Of a stretch of DNA of 64,000 nt, positions 28,075-36,755 are shown piece after piece. The translations under genes and the position numbers were made by a program. The notes under the pieces were generated by a model that had not been told where the DNA came from, searched no databases, and saw only the letters and a list, made by a program, of their open reading frames with translations. This DNA comes from Dactylosporangium aurantiacum (GTDB lineage: Bacteria; Actinomycetota; Actinomycetes; Mycobacteriales; Micromonosporaceae). The stretch lies in assembly GCF_000716715.1 (NCBI RefSeq), contig NZ_JNYJ01000036.1, positions 124,001 through 188,000 of the forward strand. The letters run 5' to 3'. How positions within the stretch are numbered: position 1 is the first letter of the stretch; the number at the start of each line of letters is the position of its first letter.

Positions 28075-29680
28075 GGGTCAGGGTGCCGGTGTCGGACAGG
28101 CCGGCCAGGAAGTGGCCGCGGAACACGTCGCTGGCGTCGGGGAAGTCCTCCCGCCAGTGGCAACCGCGCGTCTCCTGGCGCAGGTCGGCGGCCCCGACCA
28201 GGGCACCGGCGACGGTGAGCAGGTTGGTCGCCTCCCAGCTGGCCAGGCCGGGCGCGGCGCGGTCCAGGGCGAGCTTCGTGAGGGCCTGCGCCGCCTGGTC
28301 GAGCGACTCGGCGCTGCGCAGCACCGACGCGTGCGCCGACATGGCGGCCTGCAGCGGGGCGCGCAGCGCGGGGTCGGCGGACCACGCCGGCAGGTCGCCG
28401 GTCACCGGGTCGGTCTGGGCGGGCAGGTGCCGGGCGATGTCCTCCGCGATACGGCGGGAGAAGACGAGCCCCTCCAGCAGCGAGTTGGAGGCGAGCCGGT
28501 TCGCGCCGTGCACCCCGGTGCAGGCGACCTCGCCACAGGCGTACAGGCCCGCGATGGACGTGCGGCCGTGCAGGTCGGTGCGGACCCCGCCGGAGGCGTA
28601 GTGCGCGGCCGGGGAGACCGGGATCAGGTCCGCGGCGGGGTCGACGCCGGCGGCCCGGCAGGAGGCGACGATCGTCGGGAAGCGGCCCTCGAGGAACTCG
28701 CGGCCCAGGTGGCGGGCGTCGAGCCAGACGTTCTGGGTGCCCTCGGCGCGCATGACCCGGTAGATGCCCTTGGCGACCACGTCGCGGGGGGCGAGCTCGG
28801 CGAGCTCGTGCCGGCCGACCATGAACCGGTTGCCGTCGCCGTCGCGCAGGTACGCGCCCTCGCCGCGCAGCGCCTCGCTGACCAGCGGCTGCTGCGAGTC
28901 GCGGTTGTTGAGCGCGAGCGCGGTCGGGTGGAACTGGACGAACTCGATGTCGGTGACGGTCGCGCCGGCGCGCAGGGCGAGCGCCACGCCGTCGCCGGTG
29001 GACACGACCGGGTTGGTGGTGGCGGAGTAGATCTGGCCCATGCCGCCGGTGGCCAGCACGACCGCCCGGGCGAGGACCGCGCCGACACCGTCCTCGGCGC
29101 CCTCGCCGAGCACGTGCAGCGTGACCCCGCAGGCCCGGCCGGTGGCGTCGGTGAGCAGGTCGAGGACCAGGGCGTGCTCGATGAGCCGGATCCACGGGTC
29201 GCGGTGCACGGCGGCGTGCAGGGCCCGCTGCACCTCGGCACCGGTCGCGTCGCCGCCGGCGTGGATGATCCGGTTGGCGTGGTGACCACCCTCGCGGGTC
29301 AGCATGAGCGAGCCGTCGTTGTGGCGGTCGAACTCCGCACCCCAGCGGATCAGCTCGCGGACGCGGGTCGGGCCCTCGCGGACCAGGACGTCGACGGCGG
29401 CCGCGTCGCACAGGCCGACGCCGGCGACCAGCGTGTCCTGCGCGTGCGCCTCCGGCGTGTCGAGCGGGTCGAGGACCGCGGCGATCCCGCCCTGGGCCCA
29501 GCGGGTCGAGCCGTCATCGATGTTGACCTTCGTGACGACGGTGACGTGCAGGCCGGCCTCGCGCAGGTGCAGGGCGGCGGTCAGCCCGGCGACGCCGGAG
29601 CCGATCACGACGACGTCGGTCGGCTCGGCCCACCCCGGCTGGGGTCCGGCGAGACGGCGCGGCAGTACGGGCAGCTCCAT
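28055..29680 (-). CDS. nadB: L-aspartate oxidase
   Basis: NadB is an FAD enzyme oxidising aspartate to iminoaspartate, the first NAD-synthesis step. The roughly 541-residue protein has the dinucleotide fold VVVIGSGVAGLTAALHL. It also has STRWAQGGIAAV, REGGHHANRIIHAGGDATG and the catalytic-domain motif EFVQFHPTAL, and later GLYACGEVACTGVHGANRLA. ATG 29680 gives the family-like start MELPVLPRRL; ATG 29695 and GTG 29698 are alternatives. nadA is not adjacent. Confidence 0.94.
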   Translation of the reverse strand: MELPVLPRRLAGPQPGWAEPTDVVVIGSGVAGLTAALHLREAGLHVTVVTKVNIDDGSTRWAQGGIAAVLDPLDTPEAHAQDTLVAGVGLCDAAAVDVLVREGPTRVRELIRWGAEFDRHNDGSLMLTREGGHHANRIIHAGGDATGAEVQRALHAAVHRDPWIRLIEHALVLDLLTDATGRACGVTLHVLGEGAEDGVGAVLARAVVLATGGMGQIYSATTNPVVSTGDGVALALRAGATVTDIEFVQFHPTALALNNRDSQQPLVSEALRGEGAYLRDGDGNRFMVGRHELAELAPRDVVAKGIYRVMRAEGTQNVWLDARHLGREFLEGRFPTIVASCRAAGVDPAADLIPVSPAAHYASGGVRTDLHGRTSIAGLYACGEVACTGVHGANRLASNSLLEGLVFSRRIAEDIARHLPAQTDPVTGDLPAWSADPALRAPLQAAMSAHASVLRSAESLDQAAQALTKLALDRAAPGLASWEATNLLTVAGALVGAADLRQETRGCHWREDFPDASDVFRGHFLAGLSDTGTLTHEWPAA

Positions 29681-29726
29681 CACTCCAGTCAACATCACAG
29701 GACGGCATCGCGCGCCGTGCCGAGAA

Positions 29727-30572
29727 TCACGCGAGGGGAAGAGGCCCGGTGCCGAGCTTCGCCACCGACGCCTTCAGCGGCCGGGAGCTCATCAGGTAGC
29801 AGGCGAAGGTCTGGTCGCTGCCCAGCCAGTCCGAGGCGGTCTTCGGGCCGACGGCGGCGGCGGACAGGTCGGCGCGGTCGGCGGTCTCGGCAAGTCCCAG
29901 GTACCGCAGTCCGACTCCGACGCAGCCCTTCGACGACGCGTTGCGCACCGCGGTCTCGTCGAACGGGGCGTCCATCGGCGCGATCGAGTAGCTGCCGGTG
30001 TACTCACCGTCGTGCGGGGCGGTGCAGTCGACGTACTTGAGTGACGCGATGCACCCGATCGGCAGGGTCGGCCCGGCCTTGGCGAGGCTGCCCTCGCGGG
30101 TGGTGAACTCGTCGGCGGCCGGGCCGGCGACCGCGGCGACCGCGCAGCCGAAGAAGCCGTCGGTGGCCGGCGCGATCCACGACGCGAGGATCTGGACCTT
30201 CGACTCGTGCCAGTTGCCGCCGAGGAACGCGGTGCCCTCCACGACGCAGGCGCGGCGGGCCTGGGCGTACAGGAGATTCTGCGCGATCTTGACGTTCTCG
30301 CCCTCGGCCTCGTCGAGGCGGTGCAGCAGGTCGTCGCCGGCCTGGCCGACGTGGAACACCTCGACGGTGTGCGCGCCGGCACAGTCGACGGGCCCGGCGG
30401 CCCACGGGAAGGCGGCCTTCGCGCCGGCCGCGTCGACCTTCCAGCAGGAGCCGACCCGCGGCGCGGCCGCCGGCGGGGTGTGCGGGATCTTCCTGGACGT
30501 GTCGCGCAGCAGCCAGTAGGCGCCGCCCCCGGCGAGGGCGAGCACGACGACGATCAGCAGGACCCGTTTCAT
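29727..30572 (-). CDS. Septum-formation family protein (membrane-anchored)
   Basis: A protein of about 281 residues with an N-terminal signal anchor (MKRVLLIVVVLALAGG) and no lipobox. The outer part matches the septum-formation (PF13845-like) pattern: GSCWKVDAAG, CAGAHTVEVFHVG, GCIASLKYVDCTAPHDGEYTG and a final CYLMSSRPL. It is the most diverged of four tandem paralogues at 29.7-33.5 kb. A role in division or cell-wall processes is inferred only from the family name. An upstream ATG at 30590 is possible. Confidence 0.7.
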   Translation of the reverse strand: MKRVLLIVVVLALAGGGAYWLLRDTSRKIPHTPPAAAPRVGSCWKVDAAGAKAAFPWAAGPVDCAGAHTVEVFHVGQAGDDLLHRLDEAEGENVKIAQNLLYAQARRACVVEGTAFLGGNWHESKVQILASWIAPATDGFFGCAVAAVAGPAADEFTTREGSLAKAGPTLPIGCIASLKYVDCTAPHDGEYTGSYSIAPMDAPFDETAVRNASSKGCVGVGLRYLGLAETADRADLSAAAVGPKTASDWLGSDQTFACYLMSSRPLKASVAKLGTGPLPLA

Positions 30573-30613
30573 GAGCAAGGAGTGTGCCATTACCAGCCGG
30601 TAACGTCACCACC

Positions 30614-31504
30614 TCAGATCGGAACGTTACCGTTCGCGCGCAGCGACCTGCTCACCGACAGGTTGCCCTCCAGCATCAGGTAGCAGCGGGCGGTCCGGTC
30701 GCCGTGGGACCACCGGGTCGGGGTCGCGGTCGACCAGGCGAAGGAGATCTGCTTGTTGCCGTCGAACTGGGCGTCGGTCAGGCCGAGGTACCGCGCCACG
30801 ATCGTCTTGCAGCCCGGCTGCAGCAGCGCACGGCGGGCGTTGGCGTCGCTCGGGTAGGGCCGCGCGTCGGGCGAGTAGAACGTGCCGGTGTATTCGCCGT
30901 TGTGCAGGGTGTCGCACTTGGTCGGCACGAAGTCCTCGATCCCGCCGCTGCTGTCGGTCTCGACCTTGACGCAGCCGATCTCGACCGGCCGGTTGCCGCG
31001 CAGCGTGTCCTTCAGGCTGGTCGTGCGGGGCGCGATCGTGTACGTGTCGTCGGAGACCTCGACCAGGTCGCACCGGTAGTAGTGCGCCTCGCCCTTCCAC
31101 TGCTTCTCCGACGGGGGCAGGACCCGCAGCACCAGCCGGCCGTCGTGCCAGTCGCCGCCGAGGAAGTTGTTGGCCTCCGACTGGCAGGCCGCGAACGCGT
31201 CGGTGAGGTCGGCGCCGGCCGGGACGGACGCCTTCTGCGCGAGCGAGCCGGAGAACTCGCCGACGTGGATCGTCTCGCTGGAGTGCGACACGGTGCACTC
31301 GACCTCGACCAGGTCGGGCCCGACGGCGAGCTTGTCGGCGTCGCCGTTGAAGGTCCAGCATTCACCGGCGGCCGGCTTCGGCACGGTCGGCGCGGCCAGG
31401 GCACTCCAGCCGTTGAAGAGGTCGCCGTCAGTGCCGGCCGGGTTGCCGCAGCCGGCAACCAGCAGCACCAGCGTCATGGACAGCCCGACGGTCCACCGCT
31501 TCAT
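30614..31504 (-). CDS. Septum-formation family lipoprotein
   Basis: A 296-residue lipoprotein with lipobox LVAGC (Cys19). The family pattern is GECWTFNGD, CTVSHSSETIHVGEFSG, FLGGDWHDGRL, HYYRCDLVEV, CDTLHNGEYTGTF and CYLMLEGNL. The paired cysteines probably form disulfides outside the membrane. Second in a run of four paralogues on the same strand. Confidence 0.75.
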   Translation of the reverse strand: MKRWTVGLSMTLVLLVAGCGNPAGTDGDLFNGWSALAAPTVPKPAAGECWTFNGDADKLAVGPDLVEVECTVSHSSETIHVGEFSGSLAQKASVPAGADLTDAFAACQSEANNFLGGDWHDGRLVLRVLPPSEKQWKGEAHYYRCDLVEVSDDTYTIAPRTTSLKDTLRGNRPVEIGCVKVETDSSGGIEDFVPTKCDTLHNGEYTGTFYSPDARPYPSDANARRALLQPGCKTIVARYLGLTDAQFDGNKQISFAWSTATPTRWSHGDRTARCYLMLEGNLSVSRSLRANGNVPI

Positions 31505-31528
31505 TCCGAGCCCACCCTCACCTCATGG

Positions 31529-31564
31529 CACTGGCACCACCCCGCGAACGGAGTGGTGCCAGTG
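31529..31564 (-). terminator. Hairpin between septum-formation paralogues
   Basis: A perfect 12-bp stem (CACTGGCACCAC and its complement) with a 12-nt loop, 12 nt after the stop of the gene at 31577-32488. It suggests the paralogues are not one simple operon. Confidence 0.6.
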
Positions 31565-31576
31565 TGGCAGAAGGGA

Positions 31577-32488
31577 TCAAACCTTTCCGGTGCCGAGGCC
31601 CTTCAGCGACCGGATGGTGCTCTTCTTGTCATAGAGCATCGCGTAGCAGCGGGCGGTGCGGTTGCCGCGCAGCCAGTTCTCCTCGTCGACCATCCAGAAG
31701 CCGATGCCGACCTCCTGGTGGTTGTCCAGGGTCGACTGGGTCATGCCGAGGAACTTGGCGCCGAGGGCCTCGCAGCCGGTGCGCATCGCGGCGCGGCGCT
31801 CGTCGGCGTTCTTCGGGAACGCCCGCTCGCCGGACATGTAGGTGCCGACGTACTCCATGTTGTGGGTCGCGGTGCACGCGGTCGGCTCGTAGTCCTCCCA
31901 CGTCTTGCCGTCGGCCTCGTAGGTCTCCTGCGCGCAGGTCAGCGCGATCGGCTTGTCGCCGGTGAGGCCGCCCTTGAGGCTGCTGGTGCGGCTGACCGGC
32001 TTGCCGGCGTCGCTCTGCACCTCGGCGAGGTCGCAGCGGAAATACCGCCCGCCACCGCTCCACTGCGTGGTCGACGGCGGCAGCACGATCAGCTCGAGAC
32101 GGCCGTCGTGGTAGTCACCGCCGAGGAACGTCTGCGCCTCGGTGTTGCACTTGGCCCACGCGTCCTTGAGGTCCGCGCCCTTCGGCGGCGACGACCCGTT
32201 GGCCGCGGTGCCGCTCAGCTCGCCGACGTAGAACGTCTCGCTGATGTGCGCGGTCGTGCAGTTGGCCACGGCCGTGAAGGAGAAGATCGTGAGGGTGTCG
32301 GTCTCGAAGAACGGCACGGTGCTGTCGTAGCACGCGCCGACCGGCGGGGACGGGACCTTGGGCGCGGCCAGCATGGCCCACTCGTCGACCAGGTTCTTGT
32401 CAACCCCCGCGGGTGTCGAGCACCCGGCCAGCATCACGACAGCGGCGAGCGGTGCCACCGCCGTCACGAGCCGTCGAAAACGCACCAT
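31577..32488 (-). CDS. Septum-formation family lipoprotein
   Basis: A 303-residue lipoprotein with lipobox MLAGC (Cys23). Closest in layout to the gene at 30614: GACYDSTVP, CTTAHISETFYVGELSG, FLGGDYHDGRL, RYFRCDLAEV, CTATHNMEYVGTY and CYAMLYDKK. ATG 32488 has GGAGG 9 nt upstream. Confidence 0.75.
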   Translation of the reverse strand: MVRFRRLVTAVAPLAAVVMLAGCSTPAGVDKNLVDEWAMLAAPKVPSPPVGACYDSTVPFFETDTLTIFSFTAVANCTTAHISETFYVGELSGTAANGSSPPKGADLKDAWAKCNTEAQTFLGGDYHDGRLELIVLPPSTTQWSGGGRYFRCDLAEVQSDAGKPVSRTSSLKGGLTGDKPIALTCAQETYEADGKTWEDYEPTACTATHNMEYVGTYMSGERAFPKNADERRAAMRTGCEALGAKFLGMTQSTLDNHQEVGIGFWMVDEENWLRGNRTARCYAMLYDKKSTIRSLKGLGTGKV

Positions 32489-32584
32489 GATCCAACCCCT
32501 CCCCCGGCGCACACAGCGCGGGTGCAGTGTGCCAATGATCAATGTGGTTGGCAACCCGGCCCAACTGCCAGATCTAGGACACAG

Positions 32585-33496
32585 CTACGCCACTGTTATC
32601 GGTAGTCCTTTTGTACCCGCACCGTGCAACGAGACGGTCACCGGCTTCGGTGGCCACACGAAACAGCGGACCCCGCGGTTGCCCGACTCCCACGCCGTCT
32701 TGTCGTAGGGCATCGTGACCAGGCCGGTGCGGGAGCGGAAGTTCGCGTCGTCGGGCACGGCGACGTACGCGGCCACGACCGGCCGGCAGCCGGCGAGGTT
32801 GGCGTTCACCCGGGCGTCGCCGTCGGTGGGGTAGCCGCCGTCCGGCGGCTCGTAGATGCCGGCGAACTCGCCCTCGTGCGGCGCCGTGCAGGACGCCGGG
32901 TAGATCCGGTCGATGGCGCCGGCCGCGCCGCCGGGCTTCGTCGTGACCTTCACGCAGCCGATGCGCAGCTCGCCGTCGTCGGGGCGCAGCGTGCCGCGCA
33001 GCGAGGCGCTGCGGGTCGCCACGGTGAACCGGTCGATGTCCTGCAGCGCCCGCAGGTCGCAGCGGAACCAGCGGGCGCCGGCGTCCCACAGCACCGGGCT
33101 CGGCACGTCCACGCTCAGCGACACCCGGCCGGTGCGCCAGTCCGCACCCAGCAGGGCCTTCGCGTCGTCGGCGCAGCGCGTGTACGCCCCGCGCAGGGCC
33201 TCCGTGCCGGCGACCGGTGGCGTGGCGCGCTCGGCGCCGGTGAACCGCCCGACGGAGATCAGCTCGACGTCGTGCGCGTCGGTGCACGCCACCGGCGCCG
33301 GCCACTGGGTCACGTCGGCGCTCGCGGTGCCGCCGGGCAGCGCGTAGCAGGCCGGGGCGACCGGCTCGACGAGCGCCGCGGCGGGCAGCATCGGCCAGCC
33401 GTCGACCAGGTCACCGTCGACCCCGGCCGGTGCGGGCCGCGTGCAGCCGCCGAGCAGCGTCACCGCCGCGACGACCAGCACGACCGAGCGCCGCAC
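32585..33496 (-). CDS. Septum-formation family lipoprotein
   Basis: A 303-residue lipoprotein with lipobox LLGGC (Cys18). It has the family marks PACYALPGG, CTDAHDVELISVGRF, LLGADWRTGRV, RWFRCDLRAL, CTAPHEGEFAGIY and CFVWPPKPV. The GTG start is preceded by GGAGGTGCG. It lies 17 nt after the panD stop, so it may be read through from the panC-panD operon. Confidence 0.75.
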   Translation of the reverse strand: MRRSVVLVVAAVTLLGGCTRPAPAGVDGDLVDGWPMLPAAALVEPVAPACYALPGGTASADVTQWPAPVACTDAHDVELISVGRFTGAERATPPVAGTEALRGAYTRCADDAKALLGADWRTGRVSLSVDVPSPVLWDAGARWFRCDLRALQDIDRFTVATRSASLRGTLRPDDGELRIGCVKVTTKPGGAAGAIDRIYPASCTAPHEGEFAGIYEPPDGGYPTDGDARVNANLAGCRPVVAAYVAVPDDANFRSRTGLVTMPYDKTAWESGNRGVRCFVWPPKPVTVSLHGAGTKGLPITVA

Positions 33497-33513
33497 CGCA
33501 CCTCCCCCAAGGC

Positions 33514-33936
33514 CTACGCCCGGAGCAGGTCTCCCCTCACGGGCTCGCCCACCATACCCGGTATGGCGTCCGCCGGATCGTGACCGAGCTCGATGATGTG
33601 GTTCGCGCCGTCGACGTGGACGATCCGCGGTTGGAAGGTCCGGGCCGTGGCGTCGTCCAGCTGCGCGTACGAGATGAGGATGACCAGGTCGCCGGGGTGC
33701 ACCAGGTGCGCGGCCGCGCCGTTGATGCCGATGACGCCGCTGCCGCGGGGCCCGGCGATCACGTAGGTCTCCAGCCGCGCGCCGTTGGTGACGTCGACGA
33801 TCGCGACCTGCTCACCGGCGAGCAGGTCCGCGGCGTCCATGAGGTCTTCGTCGACCGTGACCGATCCGACGTAGTGCAGGTCGGCCTGGGTGACCGTGGC
33901 ACGGTGGATCTTGGACTTGAGCATGGTGCGGATCAC
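33514..33936 (-). CDS. panD: Aspartate 1-decarboxylase
   Basis: PanD makes beta-alanine from aspartate for pantothenate. The 140-residue proenzyme has the self-cleavage site Gly-Ser in [13 protein letters not shown], which generates the pyruvoyl cofactor. It also has [22 protein letters not shown]. The GTG start overlaps the panC stop (GTGA) and gives [16 protein letters not shown], matching mycobacterial PanD. Confidence 0.96.
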   Translation of the reverse strand: MIRTMLKSKIHRATVTQADLHYVGSVTVDEDLMDAADLLAGEQVAIVDVTNGARLETYVIAGPRGSGVIGINGAAAHLVHPGDLVILISYAQLDDATARTFQPRIVHVDGANHIIELGHDPADAIPGMVGEPVRGDLLRA

Positions 33937-34745
33937 GGAAGCTGAACCTCGATGTTGTCGATGAGCCGGGTGCCGCCGACCCAGGCCGCAGTAAGCAGCC
34001 GGGCCGGCCCATGCGCCGGGGCGGGCCCGAGCATGGGGTCGGTGAGCACGAAGTAGTCGAGCTTCACCTGGGGTTCGGTGGCGAACTCGGCGACGCCGGC
34101 GGCGACCGGTTCCGGCGCCTGCGCGGCCTTGCGCAGCGCCCTGGACAGCACCAGCGCCGCCTGCCGCTCGGCCGGGGCGAGGTAGCGGTTGCGGCTGGAC
34201 AGCGCGAGGCCGTCGGGCTCCCGCACGGTCGGCACGCCCCGCACGTCGATCGGCAGGTCGAAGTCGCGGACCATGGCGCGGATCATGCCGAGCTGCTGGT
34301 AGTCCTTCTCGCCGAAGTACGCGACGTCCGGGCGGGTCAGCTGGAACAGCTTGTTGACCACCGTCAGCACGCCGTGGAAGAAGCCGGGGCGGCTGGCGCC
34401 CTCGAGCTGGTCGGCGGCGGGTCCCGGGTCCACCCGTACCGCGGGCGGGCCCTGCGGGTACATGACCTGCGGCGTCGGCGTGAACGCGATGTCCACACCC
34501 GCCTCGCGGGCCAGCGCGAGGTCCGCCTCCAGGGTGCGCGGGTAGCGGTCGAAGTCCTCGCCCGGAGCGAACTGCAGCGGGTTGACGAAGATCGTGAGCA
34601 GCACCGTGTCGGCTTCCGCGCGTGCGGTGCGCAGCAGCGCGGCGTGGCCCTCGTGCAGGGCACCCATGGTCATGACGACGGCCACGGTGCCGCGGGCCGC
34701 GGCGCGGGCGGCGGCCAGCTGCTCGCGGGTCTCGACGACGTTCAT
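33933..34745 (-). CDS. panC: Pantothenate synthetase
   Basis: PanC joins pantoate and beta-alanine with ATP. The 270-residue protein has [15 protein letters not shown] (HIGH-like), [30 protein letters not shown] and [10 protein letters not shown] (the KMSKS-equivalent loop). The ATG overlaps the stop of a 45-codon linker ORF (ATGA) and is preceded by CCGGAGG. It is coupled to panD downstream. Confidence 0.95.
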   Translation of the reverse strand: MNVVETREQLAAARAAARGTVAVVMTMGALHEGHAALLRTARAEADTVLLTIFVNPLQFAPGEDFDRYPRTLEADLALAREAGVDIAFTPTPQVMYPQGPPAVRVDPGPAADQLEGASRPGFFHGVLTVVNKLFQLTRPDVAYFGEKDYQQLGMIRAMVRDFDLPIDVRGVPTVREPDGLALSSRNRYLAPAERQAALVLSRALRKAAQAPEPVAAGVAEFATEPQVKLDYFVLTDPMLGPAPAHGPARLLTAAWVGGTRLIDNIEVQLP

Positions 34746-34879
34746 GCCTTGCCTCCGGTGGTGTCCGGCGTGCGGCGTGCGGCGGTCATGGCGTGCCTCC
34801 GGTGCTGCCCGCGCCCGCGGAGCGGGACGGTCACGGCGTGCCTCCGGTGCTGCCCGCGCTCACGGCGTGGGACGGTCAC
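34742..34879 (-). CDS. Coupling mini-ORF between DUF2520 gene and panC (45 aa)
   Basis: A 45-codon frame that begins in the DUF2520 stop (GTGA) and ends in the panC start (ATGA). It consists of three 15-codon blocks: two begin VTVP and share GQHRRHA, and the third ends TTGGKA. The last block ends like the DUF2520 protein itself (TGGKP). Each block carries CACCGGAGGCA, a ribosome-binding box, before GCC-RTG. It looks like a threefold duplication of the stop/start junction, kept in frame. Confidence 0.5.
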   Translation of the reverse strand: MTVPRRERGQHRRHAVTVPLRGRGQHRRHAMTAARRTPDTTGGKA

Positions 34880-34890
34880 GGCTTGCCTCC
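34742..34890 (-). repeat. 45-bp tandem repeat at the DUF2520-panC junction
   Basis: GTGACCGTCC occurs at 34879 and 34834 (45 bp apart), followed by a diverged third unit. Each unit ends in CACCGGAGGC, an SD box. Confidence 0.75.
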
Positions 34891-35832
34891 GGTGCCGCTA
34901 CCCTTCGCGCGGCGGCGGGAACCTCGCGGCGCGGCGATCACCGGCTGCGGGTGGGTGGTGCCCAGCACGTCGAGCAGCGGCTCGGCGTCCATGGCGCGCA
35001 GCCGGCCGGCGGCGATGACCCGGTCGGCGGTGCGCCGGGCGAGCGCCAGGTACGGCGGCACCGACTCCGGCGCGACCGACTCCAGGGCCTGCAGGTGCTT
35101 GGCGACCGTGCCGGCGTCGCCGCGGGACACCGGGCCGGTGATGGCGGCGTCACCGAGCCGCAGCGAGTTGTCCAGCGCCGCGCCGAGCAGCGGGGCGAGC
35201 ACCTGCTCCGGGCGCTGCACGCCGGCGTCGCGCAGCCGGTCGAGGGCCTCGTTGACGAGCGTGGCGAGGTGGTTGGCGCCGTGGGCCAGCGCGGCGTGGT
35301 ACAGCGGCCGGCGCTCCTCGGCGATCCACTCGACCTGACCGCCGAGGTCGGCGACGAGGGAGGAGGCCAGGTCACGCAGGCCGTCGGGGGCGGTGACGCC
35401 GAACGAGACGCCCTCGGCGAGCCGCTGCAGGTCGACCGCGGTGCCGGTGAACGTCATCGCCGGGTGCAGGGCGAGCGGCCGCGCGCCGACCGTGGTGACG
35501 GGTGCGAGGACGGCGAGGCCGTGCGCGCCGGACGTGTGGGCCACGATCTGCCCCGGGCGCAGGGCACGGGTCTCGACCAGGCCGTTGACCAGGCCGGCGA
35601 GCACGTCGTCGGGGACCGCCAGCAGTACCAGATCAGCGGAGGCGGCGACCTGGTCGGCGGGGAGCAACGCGACGCCCGGGAGCAGCTGCTCCGCACGGGA
35701 CTTGGAGGCGGTGGACACGCCCACCGCGGCGACCACCCGGTGGCCGGCGGTCACGAGCGCGGCGCCGAGCACCGCTCCGACCCGCCCGGCACCGATGATG
35801 CCGATGTTCAGCCTGTTCACGGCGCTGTGCAT
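34876..35832 (-). CDS. Rossmann-like and DUF2520 domain protein
   Basis: A protein of about 318 residues with an N-terminal NAD(P)-binding motif IGIIGAGRVGAVLGAAL and a C-terminal DUF2520 helical domain (YHAALAHGANHLATLVNEAL). The fold is that of ketopantoate- and pyrroline-carboxylate-reductase-like dehydrogenases. Its conserved position before panC suggests a link to pantothenate synthesis, perhaps ketopantoate reduction, but this is unproven. ATG 35832 places the Rossmann motif near the N-terminus. Confidence 0.78.
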   Translation of the reverse strand: MHSAVNRLNIGIIGAGRVGAVLGAALVTAGHRVVAAVGVSTASKSRAEQLLPGVALLPADQVAASADLVLLAVPDDVLAGLVNGLVETRALRPGQIVAHTSGAHGLAVLAPVTTVGARPLALHPAMTFTGTAVDLQRLAEGVSFGVTAPDGLRDLASSLVADLGGQVEWIAEERRPLYHAALAHGANHLATLVNEALDRLRDAGVQRPEQVLAPLLGAALDNSLRLGDAAITGPVSRGDAGTVAKHLQALESVAPESVPPYLALARRTADRVIAAGRLRAMDAEPLLDVLGTTHPQPVIAAPRGSRRRAKGSGTGGKP

Positions 35833-35933
35833 GTGACAGATCCAGTCCTCGAAGTGGGGTACCGGTCGATCACGAGTATGCGCCGCGAGGGGCAAAGCGG
35901 ACAGGTCGTGTGGGATTGTCAACACCACGTTTC

Positions 35934-35973
35934 GGACCCTTTACCGGCGGCCGACGCTGCCGATAAAGGGTCC
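35934..35973 (-). terminator. Terminator downstream of the TetR gene
   Basis: A 15-bp stem (GGACCCTTTACCGGC against GCCGATAAAGGGTCC, one mismatch/wobble) with a 10-nt loop, 12 nt past the TetR stop. A TTGACA (35922-35917, minus) just beyond may be part of the DUF2520 promoter. Confidence 0.7.
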
Positions 35974-35984
35974 GGGAACGAGTG

Positions 35985-36617
35985 TCAGAGGCGGTGGTGC
36001 AGGTAGTCCTTGATCAGGGCCTTCGCCTCGCCGAGCACGACCGGGTCGCCCTCCGGCGAGCGCCGGAACGCCATCTTGATCAGCGCGTCGGCGGCCTCGA
36101 CGGCGATCGCCAGCACGAACTGCAGCCGCTCGCCGTCCACGATGCCGAACCGCCCGATGAGCAGCGCCGCGAGCTGCGAGACGATGACGTCGTTGTTGTC
36201 CCGCTCGTCGTCGAGCAGATGGATGTCCACGACGTCACCGAAGTGCAGGGTCCGGAAGCCCGGGATGGTGCGATGCATGTCGATGTACTCGTCGATGGCC
36301 GCGTCGACCGCGTCCCACCAGTGCGAGATGTCCTCTTCGGCCAGCCGGGCGCCGAGGCGCTCCAGGTAGCCCTCCAGGCTGCGCAGGGTGAGCGCCTGCA
36401 CGATCGCGCGCTTGTCGGGGAAGAACTGGTAGACCGAGCCGATCGCCACCCCCGCCCGCTCCGCGAGCAACGTCGTGGTCAGCCCGTCGTAGCCCACCTC
36501 GTCGACGAGTTCGGCGCACGCGTCGAGCATCCGCCCGACCCTTGCCACGCTGCGCCCCTGCACCGGAACCCGGCGCAGTGGTTTTGTCCCAGCACTGGCC
36601 ACTGTCTGCGTCGCCAC
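35985..36617 (-). CDS. TetR/AcrR-family regulator
   Basis: A protein of about 210 residues. Its helix-turn-helix region reads ELVDEVGYDGLTTTLLAERA and GVAIGSVYQFFPDKRAIVQA, the classic TetR DNA-binding fold. The C-terminal ligand domain is unclassified. GTG 36617 is preferred because GAGGGGG precedes it by 8 nt; an upstream GTG at 36644 is also open. It is divergent from the lactone oxidase, which it may control. Confidence 0.85.
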   Translation of the reverse strand: MATQTVASAGTKPLRRVPVQGRSVARVGRMLDACAELVDEVGYDGLTTTLLAERAGVAIGSVYQFFPDKRAIVQALTLRSLEGYLERLGARLAEEDISHWWDAVDAAIDEYIDMHRTIPGFRTLHFGDVVDIHLLDDERDNNDVIVSQLAALLIGRFGIVDGERLQFVLAIAVEAADALIKMAFRRSPEGDPVVLGEAKALIKDYLHHRL

Positions 36618-36719
36618 CCGGCAGTCCCCCTCAAGCTCGTCCACCTTGAAACCTACTCACGTCAACGAGTGGGCACGATCGACGGATAGCCCATTTCACT
36701 CTTGTGGTTCAACGGGTCA

Positions 36720-36749
36720 TTGACGGCGGGCATACGTGAAGGGTACTCA
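36720..36749 (+). promoter_or_regulatory. Promoter of the lactone oxidase gene
   Basis: TTGACG (36720-36725), an 18-nt gap and TACTCA (36744-36749) stand 6 nt before GTG 36756. This predicts a leaderless mRNA. Confidence 0.5.
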
Positions 36750-36755
36750 GGTTTC

